From Climacium dendroides (taxonomy: Eukaryota; Streptophyta; Bryopsida; Hypnales; Climaciaceae), in contig OX467090.1 in the NCBI GenBank assembly GCA_950106755.1, forward strand, positions 5,642,001 through 5,706,000: a stretch of 64,000 bases of DNA. The letters run 5' to 3'. This document shows, piece after piece, positions 12,421-25,201 of this stretch. A model generated the notes under the pieces. That model ran no database searches. It worked only from the letters and a program-made list of their open reading frames with translations, and had not been told where the DNA came from. The position numbers were made by a program, and so were the translations under genes. Numbering within the stretch: the first letter of the stretch is position 1; every line of letters starts with the position of its first letter.

Positions 12421-13406
12421 TCAAAACTTACAGTCAGACTACAATTTCTTATTGTAAATATCTAAATGAATTTCTTTTGTGCTTATCACACTTATCTGAC
12501 CAACCAACGAGTTGTACATGTTTTAACGACATTGTTCATTAAAGACAATACACTTATACAGGTTGGAATTGTTTTCAAGTATAATAGAACTTCTATGAGG
12601 TAATAGCCCCAAGAGCAAAGGAGAATATTACATTAGAGAGATTATTGCTATAGAGAGAAGCTAGGGAATTGATGATGTTTGAAGATTTTTTTTAATAGGC
12701 TGCAATTCCATTACGCTCTTGGACTAAAGTAACGTTCACCAAAGTGACATTTGAATTCCAAATTTAGTAAAAGTTGTTTTTTCATTTTTCACTTAACTTG
12801 TGCATCTTCAATGTATTTAGGATGAGACCAAAGGATTAATATCACTTTAAAGAGGTTATTGGCTTATAGAAGTTCACTTTAAAGAAATTATACTATAATT
12901 GCAACTAATTGTGACCTTTTTTCCAAAACCGACTTCTACATATTTTTCAAAGGGAGTTTATATTGAGTTCTTTGTGTTAATTCCCAAGTAATCTCAATTT
13001 TTTTATGTATGTGTAGTTGTGACATGTGTCCAAAATACTTGTAAATAGAAAAGGATTTACGAGTGTCCAATTTTAAAGTTCAATAAGACATTTGAAACTT
13101 GCTGAGAATCACAACAAGGAACTTGATAAGAGCTCTCTTTGTTTATTCTTGCTGAAAATATACAACCTCTACTCATGATCAAGATCCTAGGATTGATATT
13201 AGGATACTTGGTTTCAATACGTCCAAAATTTCATTTAAAAAAAAACTATAATTCTCTTTATGATTGTCAATGAAATCCTACAAAAGCCTTTAAAGTTCAA
13301 TAATAAGAACCATGCTCAAACCCTTATTTGGATCATTTGAGTGTTACCTTAGTGAAAGTAATGATTCTTTCCATTTCTATCAACAACATGGTGACACCCT
13401 TATTAA
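12421..13406. other. AT-rich intergenic DNA with a possible Emigrant/pogo-like MITE
   Basis: At 12581 the word ATAATAGAACTTCTATGAGG, and on the other strand at about 12864-12900 a CTTCTATAAGCCAATAACCTC-like word, resemble the ends of plant Emigrant/Lemi (pogo-like) MITEs. A related but rearranged stretch lies at about 33975-34120. The boundaries and target site are unclear, so this is tentative. Confidence 0.3.
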
Positions 13407-14153
13407 CCCCTAAATGCCCAAGGAATTTTTTGAGCTTCTAGGAATTTGCTTTAAATTGAACAAAAAGCCAATATTTTGATAAGTTGTATCAAGGTTTTTT
13501 CCATTGTAACCATACAAATTCAAACTAAACATGTTAGAAATCACATAGGGAAAGAAAACACAACAATATCACTTCTGGAATAAAGGACTATAATGTTTGA
13601 TCATGAAGGTGTTAAAACTACGAAAGTGATTTGAAGTCTTTCAATCCTCTTTTCACATGTCAACTCTAAAAATTTGGTCACCAAAAAAATATGAAGATAA
13701 AGAGCCTAAAATGTATAATCCCAATCAATTGATGGCTTCTCAAATTCTACTCTAAAATTTTTTGAAATGAATTTCTAATGTAATTATTTCTCCAAGATCT
13801 AGTATATTTGAGGCTCATTTCCAAGAGCCCTCACCACTACTAAAAGTCAAGATTGTAGTGAACACCTTTGTACAAAATGTTGAATAGAAAAATCATAATC
13901 AATAATTTTCAAAATTGGATTTTTGATGCTAAAACTAGATTTCAAAGAGATTCTTTCACTTTGAATGCTAATATCTTTCAATCTATACAATAAAAAATCA
14001 GAAAAAATTTCATGTGATTTAAGACAAGTGTAGAACAAGATCCTATAGTCAAATTCTTAAAAACATTTTTAAAAATTTATTTTGTAGGTGAACGTAGTAA
14101 AAGTGGTAGTTTAAAGTGGTTTTGACCCCAACATGGCCTTGGGACTTTAGAGG
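13407..14153. mobile_element. TTAA-flanked DNA element, 747 bp
   Basis: The left end CCCCTAAATGCCCAAGG and the reverse complement of the right end CCTCTAAAGTCCCAAGG form a 17-base inverted repeat with three changes. TTAA lies directly outside both ends (13403-13406 and 14154-14157). A TTAA target with a CC...GG terminus is typical of piggyBac-type elements, though Kolobok and Sola3 also use TTAA. It has no transposase frame. Its right half resembles the 25512-26484 element and the fragment at about 10930-11071. Confidence 0.65.
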
Positions 14154-14365
14154 TTAAGGCCCAATATTTTTCATAACTTTTGGCTACAAGGTTCAAAAGC
14201 TATTGCATGATATTTAGTTTTCATTGCTCAACAGGCAGCTTGGGCAACTAAATAAACTTTTTTTTAAATATATAAAATTTTGTCACCTATTAGTAGTCCA
14301 TTTTAGGCGCACATACTTTATTATGCATTTGGATTTGAGCAGAAGAAGAATTAACCTATGAACTT

Positions 14366-14500
14366 AAGGTATGTTTGCACTTGGTATTAGGGGAAGTTTG
14401 CAATGGGAATCCAATCTAGAAATAGGTCTAAATTTGTTTCCAAGATCTTCAATAACAACACTCTTTAATAACAAGATCTTTAACACCAAGTGTGACTATT
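14366..14500. mobile_element. Small MITE, inverted partner at about 34725-34840
   Basis: The left end GTTTGCACTTGGTATTA and the reversed right end AGTCACACTTGGTGTTA are inverted repeats. The interior (GGAATCCAATCTAGAAATAG, then GGTCTAAATTTGTTT) is matched in reverse orientation at 34725-34840, which also has inverted ends. Exact edges and target duplication were not resolved. Confidence 0.5.
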
Positions 14501-15436
14501 TATTCTCCAAGTGTGACTCTTTATTTGGTTATGAGGGTTGAGTTGGTGAGACTTCCATGTCCAATGGGAACTGCAAGTCAAGACTCAAGACCCCCACAAT
14601 TTGACTGAAGAAGAAGAACAGTTCAAAACCCTTCTCATTCAAAGACCAGCCAGCAGGGAGGAACTGAAGCCAGCTTTAAGGTGGGCTAAGAGCATCCCCA
14701 CCAGTGAGTTCCGTATCCTTAAAGCTTTAGGGAGAGGACCTCATATGCAGATAGAAATACAGAAATTTTACTGCAGTAACCTTTATTCAAAACCTGTATC
14801 TCTAAAATACACAAATTTCTGTAAAACTCTTCTCCAGTTCTATCCATTGAAAAGATGCAACCATCTCCGTTGTGCCCACCCACCCCTCCAAAAAAACAGA
14901 AGCTGTTAGATTAAATCCTGAAAATAAAACTACCCCCCTCCATGTCGTTGATCTCAATTTCAATATAAATACAAAATACAAATACGTACATTTAATTTAT
15001 ACATATCACATATGAAAATACACAAGAATACATACATTCAAAAGTTTTTATATAACCCATATTGTTTGTTGGTGGAATACCTTCTGTAAATTATAAGAAC
15101 TTGGGGGAAGTGTCACACTTGATGAGATGTACTGCACAAAATTTGTTCAGTTTCTATCTAGGTTAAAATGTCATACCTATGGGAAATTAGTATAGAGATT
15201 CAAATTAGAAAAAATCTTGTATGTCAATATCTACCTAAAAGACAGGATGATTTTACAGAAGACAAGATGATTTTACAGTATGGTATAAACACTCCCTTTA
15301 TCAGACAAATGATTCACAGTTTTGGATTTATTTAAGTTAGTGTGAAAATCACAAGAGATTCTCATTCATGAACCCTTAACTGCTTCCCTGATTTACGCTT
15401 ACACTAAATAGTGAAATTAGGTTGCTTTAGTAATTA
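14501..15436. other. Intergenic DNA
   Basis: A 102-codon frame at 14601-14909 has no recognisable domain. It contains AGAGCATCCCCACCAGTG, a word resembling termini of some plant MITEs, and is probably non-coding. A 21-base direct duplication (GACA-GATGATTTTACAG) lies at about 15240-15280. Confidence 0.4.
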
Positions 15437-15846
15437 AAGTAGTATGGCCTTAAAGCGCCCTTCTTTTTCAGACCGTCCTGTAGGTAGTTGTAGAGTGGAT
15501 ACAAGGTGATCCTTGAATGAACCTCTTTGGTTCATTAATGAATTCAAGAAAAATTATTTCCTTATTGCAAGAGCCAATCATTGTTTTTGGTTTCTACACA
15601 TTTCTTTAAAAGTCACAAGGGGATGGATTTTAAGACACCTATGGTCACAAATTGGTGAGTATGACCCGAATCTTTGAAAATTCATAAATAATTCAAAAAT
15701 GCTTGGAAAAATATGAAACTATTTGTGTTGTGTTTTGCATCTATTTTTCTTTCTTTGAAACATGAGCTAAAAATCATTTTGTCCATGGAAACCTATGAAA
15801 AAGGCAAATCAGCCCTTAAAAGGTCACTTTAAGGCCATACTACCTT
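15437..15846 (+). mobile_element. MITE family A, copy 1, 410 bp
   Basis: The ends are inverted repeats: left AAGTAGTATGGCCTTAAAG, right (reverse-complemented) AAGGTAGTATGGCCTTAAAG. The full length matches 24780-25201 in the same orientation, with shared blocks such as TTGCAAGAGCCAAT, GAAAATTCATAA and CATCTATTTTTCTTTC. There is no coding frame. The target duplication could not be settled, so the superfamily is unknown. Confidence 0.75.
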
Positions 15847-15985
15847 AGGTTGCCTTCACCGGAGAAGTTCCCTCATGCCTTACTGCTTGTCCAAATGGAG
15901 GCACATGCAATTTTCTAAACCCAAGCTATGAACCACTGGACCTACCCATGCAACACAGATTGTGTCATGTCTAGGGTACGATCTT
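15847..15985 (+). other. Possible relic of an EGF-like exon
   Basis: One plus-strand frame starting just after the MITE reads through CLTACPNGGTCNF, a C-x3-C-x-N-G-G-x-C pattern typical of EGF-like modules. A further CNTDC appears only after a frame change. No splice-bounded exon or neighbouring exon could be confirmed, so this may be chance or a broken gene fragment. Confidence 0.15.
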
Positions 15986-16053
15986 GACCTCTCCCAACTA
16001 ATTTGGGGTCTCTAATTGCAAATATGAATTCAAAATTTGTAAATCTTTTCATG
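15986..16053 (+). repeat. Fragment of the Mutator-like MITE family
   Basis: About 70 bases (AACTAATTTGGGGTCTCTAA, then TTGCAAATATGAATTCAAAA) match the interior of the elements at 22856-23095 and 59248-59470. Both inverted ends are missing. Confidence 0.5.
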
Positions 16054-16240
16054 TTAGAAATTTTCAAAGAATACTTGCATTTTCACCCTTTGGTTCCACT
16101 TCATGGAATGGGTTTATCGTCCTGCCTGTAAACAACTTGCAGTCTCATGGAATTTCAACATGAGGTGAGGTAGTTGTCTGGTCAGTTGGCACAATTTCAG
16201 CCTGACCACACCGACATATTATAACGATACAGGCAGATTC

Positions 16241-16336
16241 ATTCAAACCAAGTTAATAAAAAGTTGGCAATGGTCCAACTCAATGTGAGGAGAGTGGGAG
16301 CTTCTGGTGCAGCAACCCTTTCATTCCTCCCACCTT
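16241..16336 (+). repeat. Direct repeat flanking a truncated MITE, copy 1
   Basis: This stretch (TTCAAACCAAGTTAATAAAA, on to TTTCATTCCTCCCACCTTA) is repeated nearly exactly at 16665-16769, which has one substitution and an 8-base expansion TTTCATTG. The two copies bracket the truncated family A MITE, so the insertion and a local duplication are linked. Confidence 0.8.
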
Positions 16337-16548
16337 AAGGTAGTGGGCTCATAAAGCGACCCTTTACAGGCTGGTTGGCCTTTTTGATGGTCTTTAAATG
16401 TATGAAATTATTTGTCTTTATTTTTCACTTGAAGAAAAATTGATTTGGAACCTAACCCAAGTGATTTCATATTTTTCAGAGTATTTATGATTTACTTATG
16501 AATTCCCAAAGAACTCTGCCATAGGTACCTATTTATGATCCCTAGGCC
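16337..16548 (-). mobile_element. MITE family A, copy 3 (inverted, truncated)
   Basis: It begins AAGGTAGTGGGCTCATAAAG, matching the reverse-complemented right end of copy 1. It stays alignable (GGCCTTTTTGATGG, TTTCATATTTTTC, TATTTATGATCCCTAGG) for about 210 bases and then stops; the other end is absent. Confidence 0.6.
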
Positions 16549-16664
16549 TTGCAAAACCCACACACATGCGGTCTGAAAACAAGCACTGTAACATGCAAAA
16601 AGTAATAGACAAGGCTCTTAAATGCTATCTATAGTGAACTTAACTCCTAAAGTGCCAAAGGCCT

Positions 16665-16769
16665 ATTCAAACCAAGTTAATAAAAAGTTGGCCATGGTCC
16701 AACTCAATGTGAGGAGAGTGGGAGCTTCTGGTGCAGCAACCCTTTCATTGTTTCATTCCTCCCACCTTA
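16665..16769 (+). repeat. Direct repeat flanking a truncated MITE, copy 2
   Basis: This is the second copy of the 16241-16336 sequence. It runs on at its 3' side into a CCTTACCTTACC variant. Confidence 0.8.
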
Positions 16770-17682
16770 CCTTACCTTTGAGCAGTTGTTTTGTTGGTAG
16801 TGTGGTGTGGTGTGGGTGGCTCCCAAGGCCCAATGCGCGCCATTACCTTTCTCCGCACAACATGCACGACTTGGGACCAGCTGCTCCCTCCATGGAAAGT
16901 CCAGGGGCCATCTCCACCTTCCAAACAATTGCACCAACGGTGGGATCCACTTCCAATTTGATTTTTCTTTCTTTTTTCCCTTCCATTTCAATCTATTGGA
17001 CAATATGAAATTATGAAAATCTCAACTTTTGGATGGAGCCTGTGCAGCAGGTATAACTTAATTTTGAATCTGGTTGAAACCCAAGCGCCTCTTTTTCATT
17101 CTCTGATTGGTTTCTCCGTATGTAGGATAGGGTAGGGCAGTCAATGTTGGGGCTACTTGGCTCCTCCACATCCTGAGAGCTCATGGAAAGATGCTTTGGA
17201 CACTAGCAATTCAATATCAAGGTCCATGGCATATAGGATGCACCTCCTCTCTCCTCTTTGCAAATTGCACCCTTTCTTTTTGTATGTTCACATCCAAAGA
17301 AATTTGGATACACATTGCCCGCCAGATTCCTTCTCATAAATTCACATGTCTAGTGTTTGGTTTATATGATTTTTTGGATTTCAAAATAATCTATTTATAT
17401 TTCTCCATCACATAAAAATTAGTTTTATTGTGTTCTATTACTTCACTGATTAAAAGAAAAAAGAATAGGTTTTGGAACCCTTTGTTTGTGAGGTCCTATG
17501 TTGCTATCCCCAACTTACTTTTGTAGGTAGATGATGTGATTAAATTATAAAATATAAAATGAAACAAAATATTGTAGCCTTCTAGTGGATTTTAATTTGT
17601 AGTCCCTCATTGAAAGAGGGGGACAGAGGGCAAATAGATTTTTGTGTTATTTTATAATTCTGAACTTTTTTGCATCACTTTA
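16770..17682. other. Intergenic DNA, patchily GC-richer
   Basis: Frames of 60-128 codons overlap here on both strands (16622-17339) but none shows a domain or splice context. A GTGTGGTGTGGTGTGGG run lies at about 16800. No gene is called. Confidence 0.4.
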
Positions 17683-17801
<119 letters not shown>

Positions 17802-20460
17802 TCTCCAAAAGTTCCATAACAATAGAGTTAATTATAAAATTCATCCGATGTTTGTAAATAGAGTTCAGAGGAAGGTTTATCTAAGAATAGTACAAAAGAA
17901 ACATGGCAACAAACTCCATTGGACCTTAGTTTTGTTGCTCCAAGGAGTCTCATCTTGTGTTTTTTCCTAATTTTGGCCATGGTCTAGCATTGTATACACT
18001 TTATGATTAATTCTAGTATTCAACAAAAAAAACATCACAAAATCTTCTTTTGGAGGACAAAAAAATTTATTTTTATTTTATTTTATTTTGCATTTTGAAC
18101 CATAAGACCTTGTTTTAAACTGATATGAAAATGTATGGAAGAAGTATGGCAAAAATGAATTCCAAGATATTATTGTTTAAAGTGAAAAAATACACCTTTC
18201 CGTATTACATCACCTAGCATTGAATCCTCGTCTCTTCAAGAAGATTGGGACATGTTGTGGGCACACATCTTCAAAAAGTGTCACTTTCAAGGCAGTAAAA
18301 AAAAATATGAAAAAGATTAAAAAAATATCCAACCATGATGCAAATTTATAATTGACTACTAACTATGGAAATGAATGGGAATTTTTTCAAAATCTTTAAC
18401 CACACAAAATGAAAAATTATAGTGTTTGAATTGGAATATATTTTTCCAACATTGCCCAACAAGGTCAATAGACTTATGATAGGCCAAGCCTCTTAAGCTT
18501 GATTTTGAGAGAATCATTGTTAAAAAATAGTTTTTGTATTTGGGGGAATACTTCAATCTACTATATTTACTTCAATAGTGAATATGGTTTGCCATGCAAC
18601 ACATTTAGTCTACAAAGTCATAGCCCTATATAGTATTCACTTTAGCAAGTCTTGACCATACAAACTTTGGGCAAGCAAAAATGCCTATACCTTGCTTCAA
18701 GGAAATTTTTATTCTCCTTTGGCCTGCCTTCTAAGACAGTCAATGTAGTTTATGGGTTAATTGCTAGAGTGAGATTTTTGTACTACACATGGATTTTTTT
18801 TAACAATTGCATCTTATATAATGTTGTTAGTTATATATCAATCTTTCCAAATTCAAAGGTGGAAGAGGAATTTTCTACATGTTGTCTAAAATTACCTCCC
18901 TTGTCCAAAAAATGTCACACAACATAATTTTTGATCCATGAATCTAATCATACAAAGATTAAATTTCCACCACGGGGAGATATTTCTATATCTTGTGTCA
19001 AAATTTCGGAAAGATCATTTCAAAATTGACTTTGTAGAAACCAACCTAAATTTTCAATTGGTTGTTCAACAACCACTTGATCTTTAGGGATCAATTTAAG
19101 TTTCCTTCGCTATTACTTTTGATTTTTAAAAAATTATTTTGGAAAATTGTGTTGGAGGACATGAGGGGGATAAAGAATGATATTAAAAAGATAGATGTTC
19201 ATACTTTAAAAAATTGTGAAGTAGAAGCAAGTAGGAGCTGAAAGGAAAAAATTAAATTGATAAAAAGGCATGCTAATCCAAAAGCACTGCCCTACATTTT
19301 GTACCACCTCTATTTGGATCTCAAATGATCACATTCAAAATTGGTTTCTATGGCTACATTAATTTATTCTACTACTGAGTAGGAAAATGAGCATCACCAA
19401 GAAGATTAGTGTTACCACAATATTTATTTTTATAGAAATTAGTATGTAACAATAATATTTCAACATGCACCAATTCACAACTATGTAACTTTGGTAAATT
19501 AGTATTACAAAAGGTGTCCTATTTTCTAGAAATTAATTTTTGATACATCAAAATGCACACAAATCCATTTAGGGCCTCGTTTACACTAGTGACCAAGGGC
19601 CATGACCAAAGCATTTGGAACATTGTGATTGGAGGAGAAGAAGGGGCCAAACCAAGTTCACTTTATACTAGCTTTTGTATATAAGGAGTGATCAAGGTTG
19701 AAAATGGAAGATAAAATGATGAAATTCTACATGTTTAAAAATGAATAAGGTTTCATGGTCATTCAAATTTTGCATTGAAACAATTCCTAAAGATTATCTT
19801 GCAAGATTTATAGGGTGACGAAGCCATTCCTATATGGGTTGTCTTTTGTGAGTGCATACTTGATAGGTGTGTAGGTAGGTAGGGGTTGTTATTGACTATG
19901 AAATTCCAAAGCCTATTTAATTGCCCAAAATAGGGACACCTTCTGCTTTGTACACCGAAAAATGCATTCTCCACCTCAAGAAAGTGGAATGTTAGTCTTA
20001 AATGTTGTCTACTACTAGAAAGGCTAATTCACTATTATAAGTATAATTTTACTATTTGAATTCTATTTTTATTGTTGGATTGTTGTTTTACTATAGATAA
20101 TGTATTATTTTTGCAATAATTGTAGCTTCACTGCAATAACTAAAATTTTATTGAAGTATTTATTGTAATGAATGAATTTTATTTTTTTCATGTCTTATTT
20201 TTTGAAATTGCTAATCCCATTTTAAAATCACACTAAAATAGTAGCATTGTCACTTATGTATATTTTGTACTATATACTATTGACTTAAACTTTATGAATA
20301 AATTTTGTACTCATTGGTTACAAGTTTTGTCCTCTATTTCTTGGCATCTTAATTGTTGAAATTTTACTAGAAGGTGAGAAGGAAAGAAAAAGGGGGAGGA
20401 GAGGATGAATAAACAAGAGGAACAAGAAGATATGTACACTATGAGAGTCTCTATCCTTAT
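17802..20460. other. AT-rich intergenic DNA
   Basis: No gene is seen. At 19571-19600 the word AGGGCCTCGTTTACACTAG resembles a Tourist-like terminus (compare 3404), but no matching right end was found nearby. Confidence 0.45.
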
Positions 20461-20693
20461 GCTACATTTAACTACTTTTGGACTTTTGAAAGTCTAGAAT
20501 TCATAATGGTCATTGGGAGATGCATCAAAGGATCTATTCAAAACATCAAGGGATCTAAATTTTCATCGAGGGATCAGTTTAAAACATCAAGAGATCTATA
20601 CCAACATCAAAAGATCTCCCAATCTATACAAACATCGGGAGATCTCCTGATGTTTTGAATTCAGTGAATAGTCCAAAAGTAGTTAAATGTGGC
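20461..20693. mobile_element. hAT-like MITE, 233 bp, 8-bp target duplication
   Basis: The ends GCTACATTTAACTACTTTTG and GCCACATTTAACTACTTTTG (right end reverse-complemented) are inverted repeats with one change. Outside them lie ATCCTTAT (20453-20460) and ATCCTTGT (20694-20701), an 8-bp duplication with one mismatch, the length used by hAT elements. The interior has about five copies of ACATCAAGNGATCT, some inverted. It is non-coding. Confidence 0.65.
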
Positions 20694-20701
20694 ATCCTTG
20701 T

Positions 20702-22846
20702 AGCACTTTCATTTTTATTCTATAAAGTGGTATAGTTTCCAAGTAAGATACTATTCAAACTTCCTCACACTAACTTTATAGCATTGCCATTAGCCTTGCC
20801 AATGCCACTCCAAGCTTGCCACGCCTATCTAGACAAAAATGGCTCCACCCTAGTAAACTGTCAAGGAACAAGTTGTGATGTTCTTCTCATCACAACAATG
20901 CTAACATGTGAGTCTAGAAATGCGAGTCTACAAGCCTTGAGCTTAAATGTACGTAGATACTCTACAACTATTGAAGGTGTCTATAATATACATAATTACA
21001 ATATAATTACTCAATAACCATTATTTGTGCAAAATATAGAAGCTTGGGCTTCTAGGCTCTTAAGCTCACATACTAGCAACCGTGTTCTCATCACTCCCAC
21101 ATTTGCTCGACAATGGAGAACCTTTGTAGTAGATATTTTTACACTCACACTAATTTGGTCAACTTTGACTATGACCTTAATAGAAGATGTGGATGCTAGT
21201 AAGAAATGTAAAAAGAAAGAGATGAACTTTAGTAAGGACTTTAAGAGGTGGTTGGTGTGGAGCATTGGGTCTTCAGTGCACCAGCACATCTCACAAGGCA
21301 ACAAGTGCCTTGCCACTTCTTGATGTGATGATCAAATAGAGTGGTGATGCTCTTAGTGGACGCAAAGCCTCCTAACCTTCAATCATAGCCAATAAGTTAT
21401 CAAATCTATATCTTCTAAAATTTCATTTAAAATTTAGCTTCCAATGAATTGGTCTAAGCCTTTACTTTTAGACATGATCAATGAATGATTGTATGTATGT
21501 ATGTATCTATATCTATATATCATGGAATTTATCAATATTTCATAGAGTTCCATATTTCAATAAAATTACAAGTTTACTTTATTGAAATACAAAATTTATC
21601 AATATTTAAGGAATTATTCAATTAATGTGTCTATTATATATGCATTGCCATGGCATATACCATTCAGTTGGGTTCAACTAAGTCTTCATACTGGGTAGAA
21701 TGTAAGATTTTGAACATTTAGGATCTTTAATCAAACAGTCCTTGGCCCTTAAAGGATAAACCCATGACCATTGATATCAAGCCTCAATGTTCATCACATA
21801 GTTTGCTACTATTTTGCAAATAGATATGAATGAAAAATTTTGTATTTATTTTTCATAGATGAAATTACATGTCTTCTTTATTGAAAAATTATATCAAATA
21901 AAAAATTATTTCAAAAAATAGGAAAACTAATCATGTATGTATATTATAGTGATGAATATCATGGTGTAAATTGAATTTTTGTGTCATTATGAAATTAGAA
22001 GTCAATAGTCATTGAAAATACATCCAAAGTTCAAATTGCAATAAAATATTCATTATTAAGAATTTTTTTCAAAATTCAAATTGGAATAGACATTAGAGTA
22101 GATGACCTTAATTTTATTAGTTGGGTTCAAACTCAAAAAAATATCGTTTTTGTGGGGAGATTTCAGATTTAAGGTAAGGAACAACAACTTCCAAAAATAT
22201 ATTAAATCAGCATATTTTGTGATCCATTTTTTTACTAACTTTTCATTTATGTATAGACAAACATTGGCAAGACTACAAACTCCAGCCATTTTCTCCAAAT
22301 CCATCAACAGTGGCAGGGGGTTACATTTGTTGAATTACTTAATCAACAGTTGCTGTTTCCTTGAGCTTCCCAGGGATGTGCAACCATTTTGGGGTGCATT
22401 GTAATAAGCATGATGGAGTATTGGGTATTGGATATGGGTTTCCTCTGCTCAGTCCATGCCTCTTGGGGTGATGCCCTATGTGGGCAATTGCAAGCACCTA
22501 TTAGAATGCGTTACCCACATGAAGGTCAAGTTTATCATTTTGTACTACTTGGAGTATGAATCTTTCCAAGTTGGCCCCACTATATAAAAATGTACATTTA
22601 TTGTAGAAGAATACAATAATGGAAGAACCATATGTTCTTGGCCTGGGTGTAGAACTAGTTCTTTGCTTGGGTTTAGAAAGTCACATGCACCTCCGTATAG
22701 ACAAGCAATGAGTCATGAGGTAATTTCTTTACAGAAGGCAATCTGTTTGTTCAGACAATCCAATTTCACTATTTTGTATACGCAATGTAGTCCAACCCTA
22801 GGTTATTTACTTAGGAGTCTGTCCCCTTGGAATTTCATCTTAACCC
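20702..22846. other. AT-rich intergenic DNA
   Basis: Short frames (20784-21017, 21027-21323 and others) lack domains. A short GTAT/TATC microsatellite lies at about 21492-21520. No gene is called. Confidence 0.4.
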
Positions 22847-22855
22847 CTACTAGTA

Positions 22856-23095
22856 CCGGCTAGGGAGAACTGACCCACCTCATTGCCCGAACTGAAGTTA
22901 ATTGTTGAAAAAAGCCCCCTATTTTTTGATATGATTTTTCATATTTCTGCACTGCCCCTAGCTAATTTGGGGCCGTTGATTGCAAATCTGAATTCAGAAT
23001 TTGCAAAAAAATTCATCTGATTACAAATATAAAAAACTCCACAACGTATTCCCCAAGGTTAAAACGGGGCAATGAGGGGGTCAGTTCACCCTGGA
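22856..23095. mobile_element. Mutator-like MITE, 240 bp, 9-bp target duplication
   Basis: The left end carries CTAGGGAGAACTGACCCACC then TCATTGCCC; the right end, reverse-complemented, carries CCAGGGTGAACTGACCCCC then TCATTGCCC. The element is bounded by an exact 9-bp direct repeat CTACTAGTA (22847-22855 and 23096-23104). Duplications of 9-11 bp are the mark of Mutator-like elements. It shares its structure with 59248-59470 and has no coding frame. Confidence 0.75.
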
Positions 23096-23104
23096 CTACT
23101 AGTA

Positions 23105-24779
23105 TCCCATGACCAACTTTCTTTTATACTTCTTTGGGCATATTATAACCCATGAACAATATTGCAGTTGTTTTAGAGCGAATGAATGACAATGAATCTT
23201 TCTTTTTGTATAGGAAAGGGGAGGTCATCTAGAATAGTTTGACTTCTAATGAGAACATTTGAATTTTTTTAAACCAATGATTCACACAATACCCCAAAAG
23301 ATTATTTCCACAGTCATTAGTTTGCCCTTCAAGGGTCAATACTTTAGTTGTTGGTTTTGCTCAAAAATTTGAAAGTTGTTTGAATTAATTGTCGATCATC
23401 AAGAATATAAACTTGGGTACATTTAGGGAATGATCTAGATGATAGATAGATATCTTTGGGGTTCATTGACAAACAAGAAATGTATTTATAAGTATAGAGT
23501 AAACCATTCATTACTCTTTGTTGAAAGGTCAACTTTTGACAACTACCATATATTTTATCTTTGACTATTTTACCAAATTTGAAACAAAGGGTCCATCATT
23601 ATAGTCATCAATTGTACAACTATCCTTTGCTTGCATCAACATGTACAATTCTTTGTCTACATGAACTTTGAAAATAAGTAGACTCTTTTTGTATCTTGTA
23701 TCTTTTCATGGTTAAAGAAAACTATTGTAGATAAGAGAATCAATAAGTGGCATCCCTTCTAATGGAACGGAATAGAAGTGGTCCCTCTTGCCTTGGCTTC
23801 CCCCTTCCTCCTGCCCCTTTTGTCTTTGTTGTTCTAACATGTTATTACCCCAAAAATATCCCACACCTTATTGAAATCTTGTGCATATATGATATTCAAC
23901 TTTTCAATGTAGTTGGCATGGTACCTAGAATTGCTATTGTTAATAACACTTGGTCCATCCGTCACAAGCATAAAATTACATGATTAATTTATCAATGGAA
24001 ATTGTCCATGTAATTTGAGAAAAAGAAAAAAGAAAAATTATAGGATTAATTCATCAATGGAAATTGTCCATGTGATTCAAGAAAAAGAAAAATTACACAA
24101 TTAATGAACAGTTCCATCTGGAGTTAAATTGTGTCACACGGAATCAATGTGTTACTTTCAATACACAATTTCTCACTAATTGGTTGTAGCAAAGAAAATG
24201 TTAGCTATTTTTTTTAGGAAATTTTCATTTGGGGGTTGAGATAGTCAAAATATTGTTACGTTTTAAGACCAATAGCCAAATTTTTATCTAGATATCACCT
24301 AGTTTTGATATCAATATCACCAAGTATCACATGAGTATCAAAGAAACAATTGGCTACATTGATAATTTTTTTTCTATGTTTAAACCTTCCTTCATGTTGT
24401 GGCTTGATGGTGAAGCTTTTGTTAGTAATTACTGGAAGTATTGCTTTCATAAAAGACCCAAACTTAGGTAAAACAACCCATTGTAATTAGGATTAGGAGT
24501 TTGGCTTCATGCCTTTTTTGAATTTTTGAATTTTTTATCCCACACAAATAAAAGTTTGAGAAACAATGAGAGCAATTGAAATTTTTGTATATTTTTTTCA
24601 CAAAATATGAATTTGCTATAAATTTTTGAAGTATTTAGTGCATTATGGCCCAAAAGAGTTTGATAATAAACATATTGGGGTCATTTTCTAAGTGTCAACT
24701 ATAGGATCATATAACCACAATGGATTGTTTTACCTTAGTTTGTTGAATCAAAGTTTAGAGTTGTTTGGTAGTGTTGTTG
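23105..24779. other. AT-rich intergenic DNA
   Basis: No gene is seen. It contains the direct duplication at 23982-24099. Confidence 0.45.
23982..24099. repeat. Two-copy tandem duplication, about 59-bp unit
   Basis: The word ATCAATGGAAATTGTCCATG followed by an A/G-rich AGAAAAAGAAA tract occurs twice in succession. A third, diverged relative lies at about 33133-33185. Confidence 0.75.
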
Positions 24780-25201
24780 AGGTAGTATGCTTTAAAAGCA
24801 CCCATCCTCTTGAAATGTCTTCTATAAAAAGGTATTGAATGGATTTGATTTGGTCCTTGAATGGACTTCTTTAGCTATTGATTGAATTAGGAAAAAAACA
24901 TTCTTTATTGCAAGAGCCAATTGGTGGCCTTAATTTCTTCAACTCCCTTTAGAAGTTACAAGTCAACGCATTTTGGAAGACCTAGGGTCACAAATAGGTA
25001 CCTACAACAAATTTCTTTGAAAATTCATAACTAATTCAAAAAAATGCGTCAAAAAAATATGAAACCACTTGTGTTACATTGGACATCTATTTTTCTTTCC
25101 TTGAAAAATGAATGAGGTAAAAATATTTCTATTCATGCAAACCTATAAAAAAGGTGGAACAACCCTTAACTTAAACGGTCGCTACTAGATCATACTACCT
25201 T
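24780..25201 (+). mobile_element. MITE family A, copy 2, 422 bp
   Basis: Same structure and orientation as 15437-15846: ends AGGTAGTATGCTTTAAAAG and, reversed, AAGGTAGTATGATCTAGTAG. Its termini have diverged more than those of copy 1. There is no coding frame. Confidence 0.7.
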
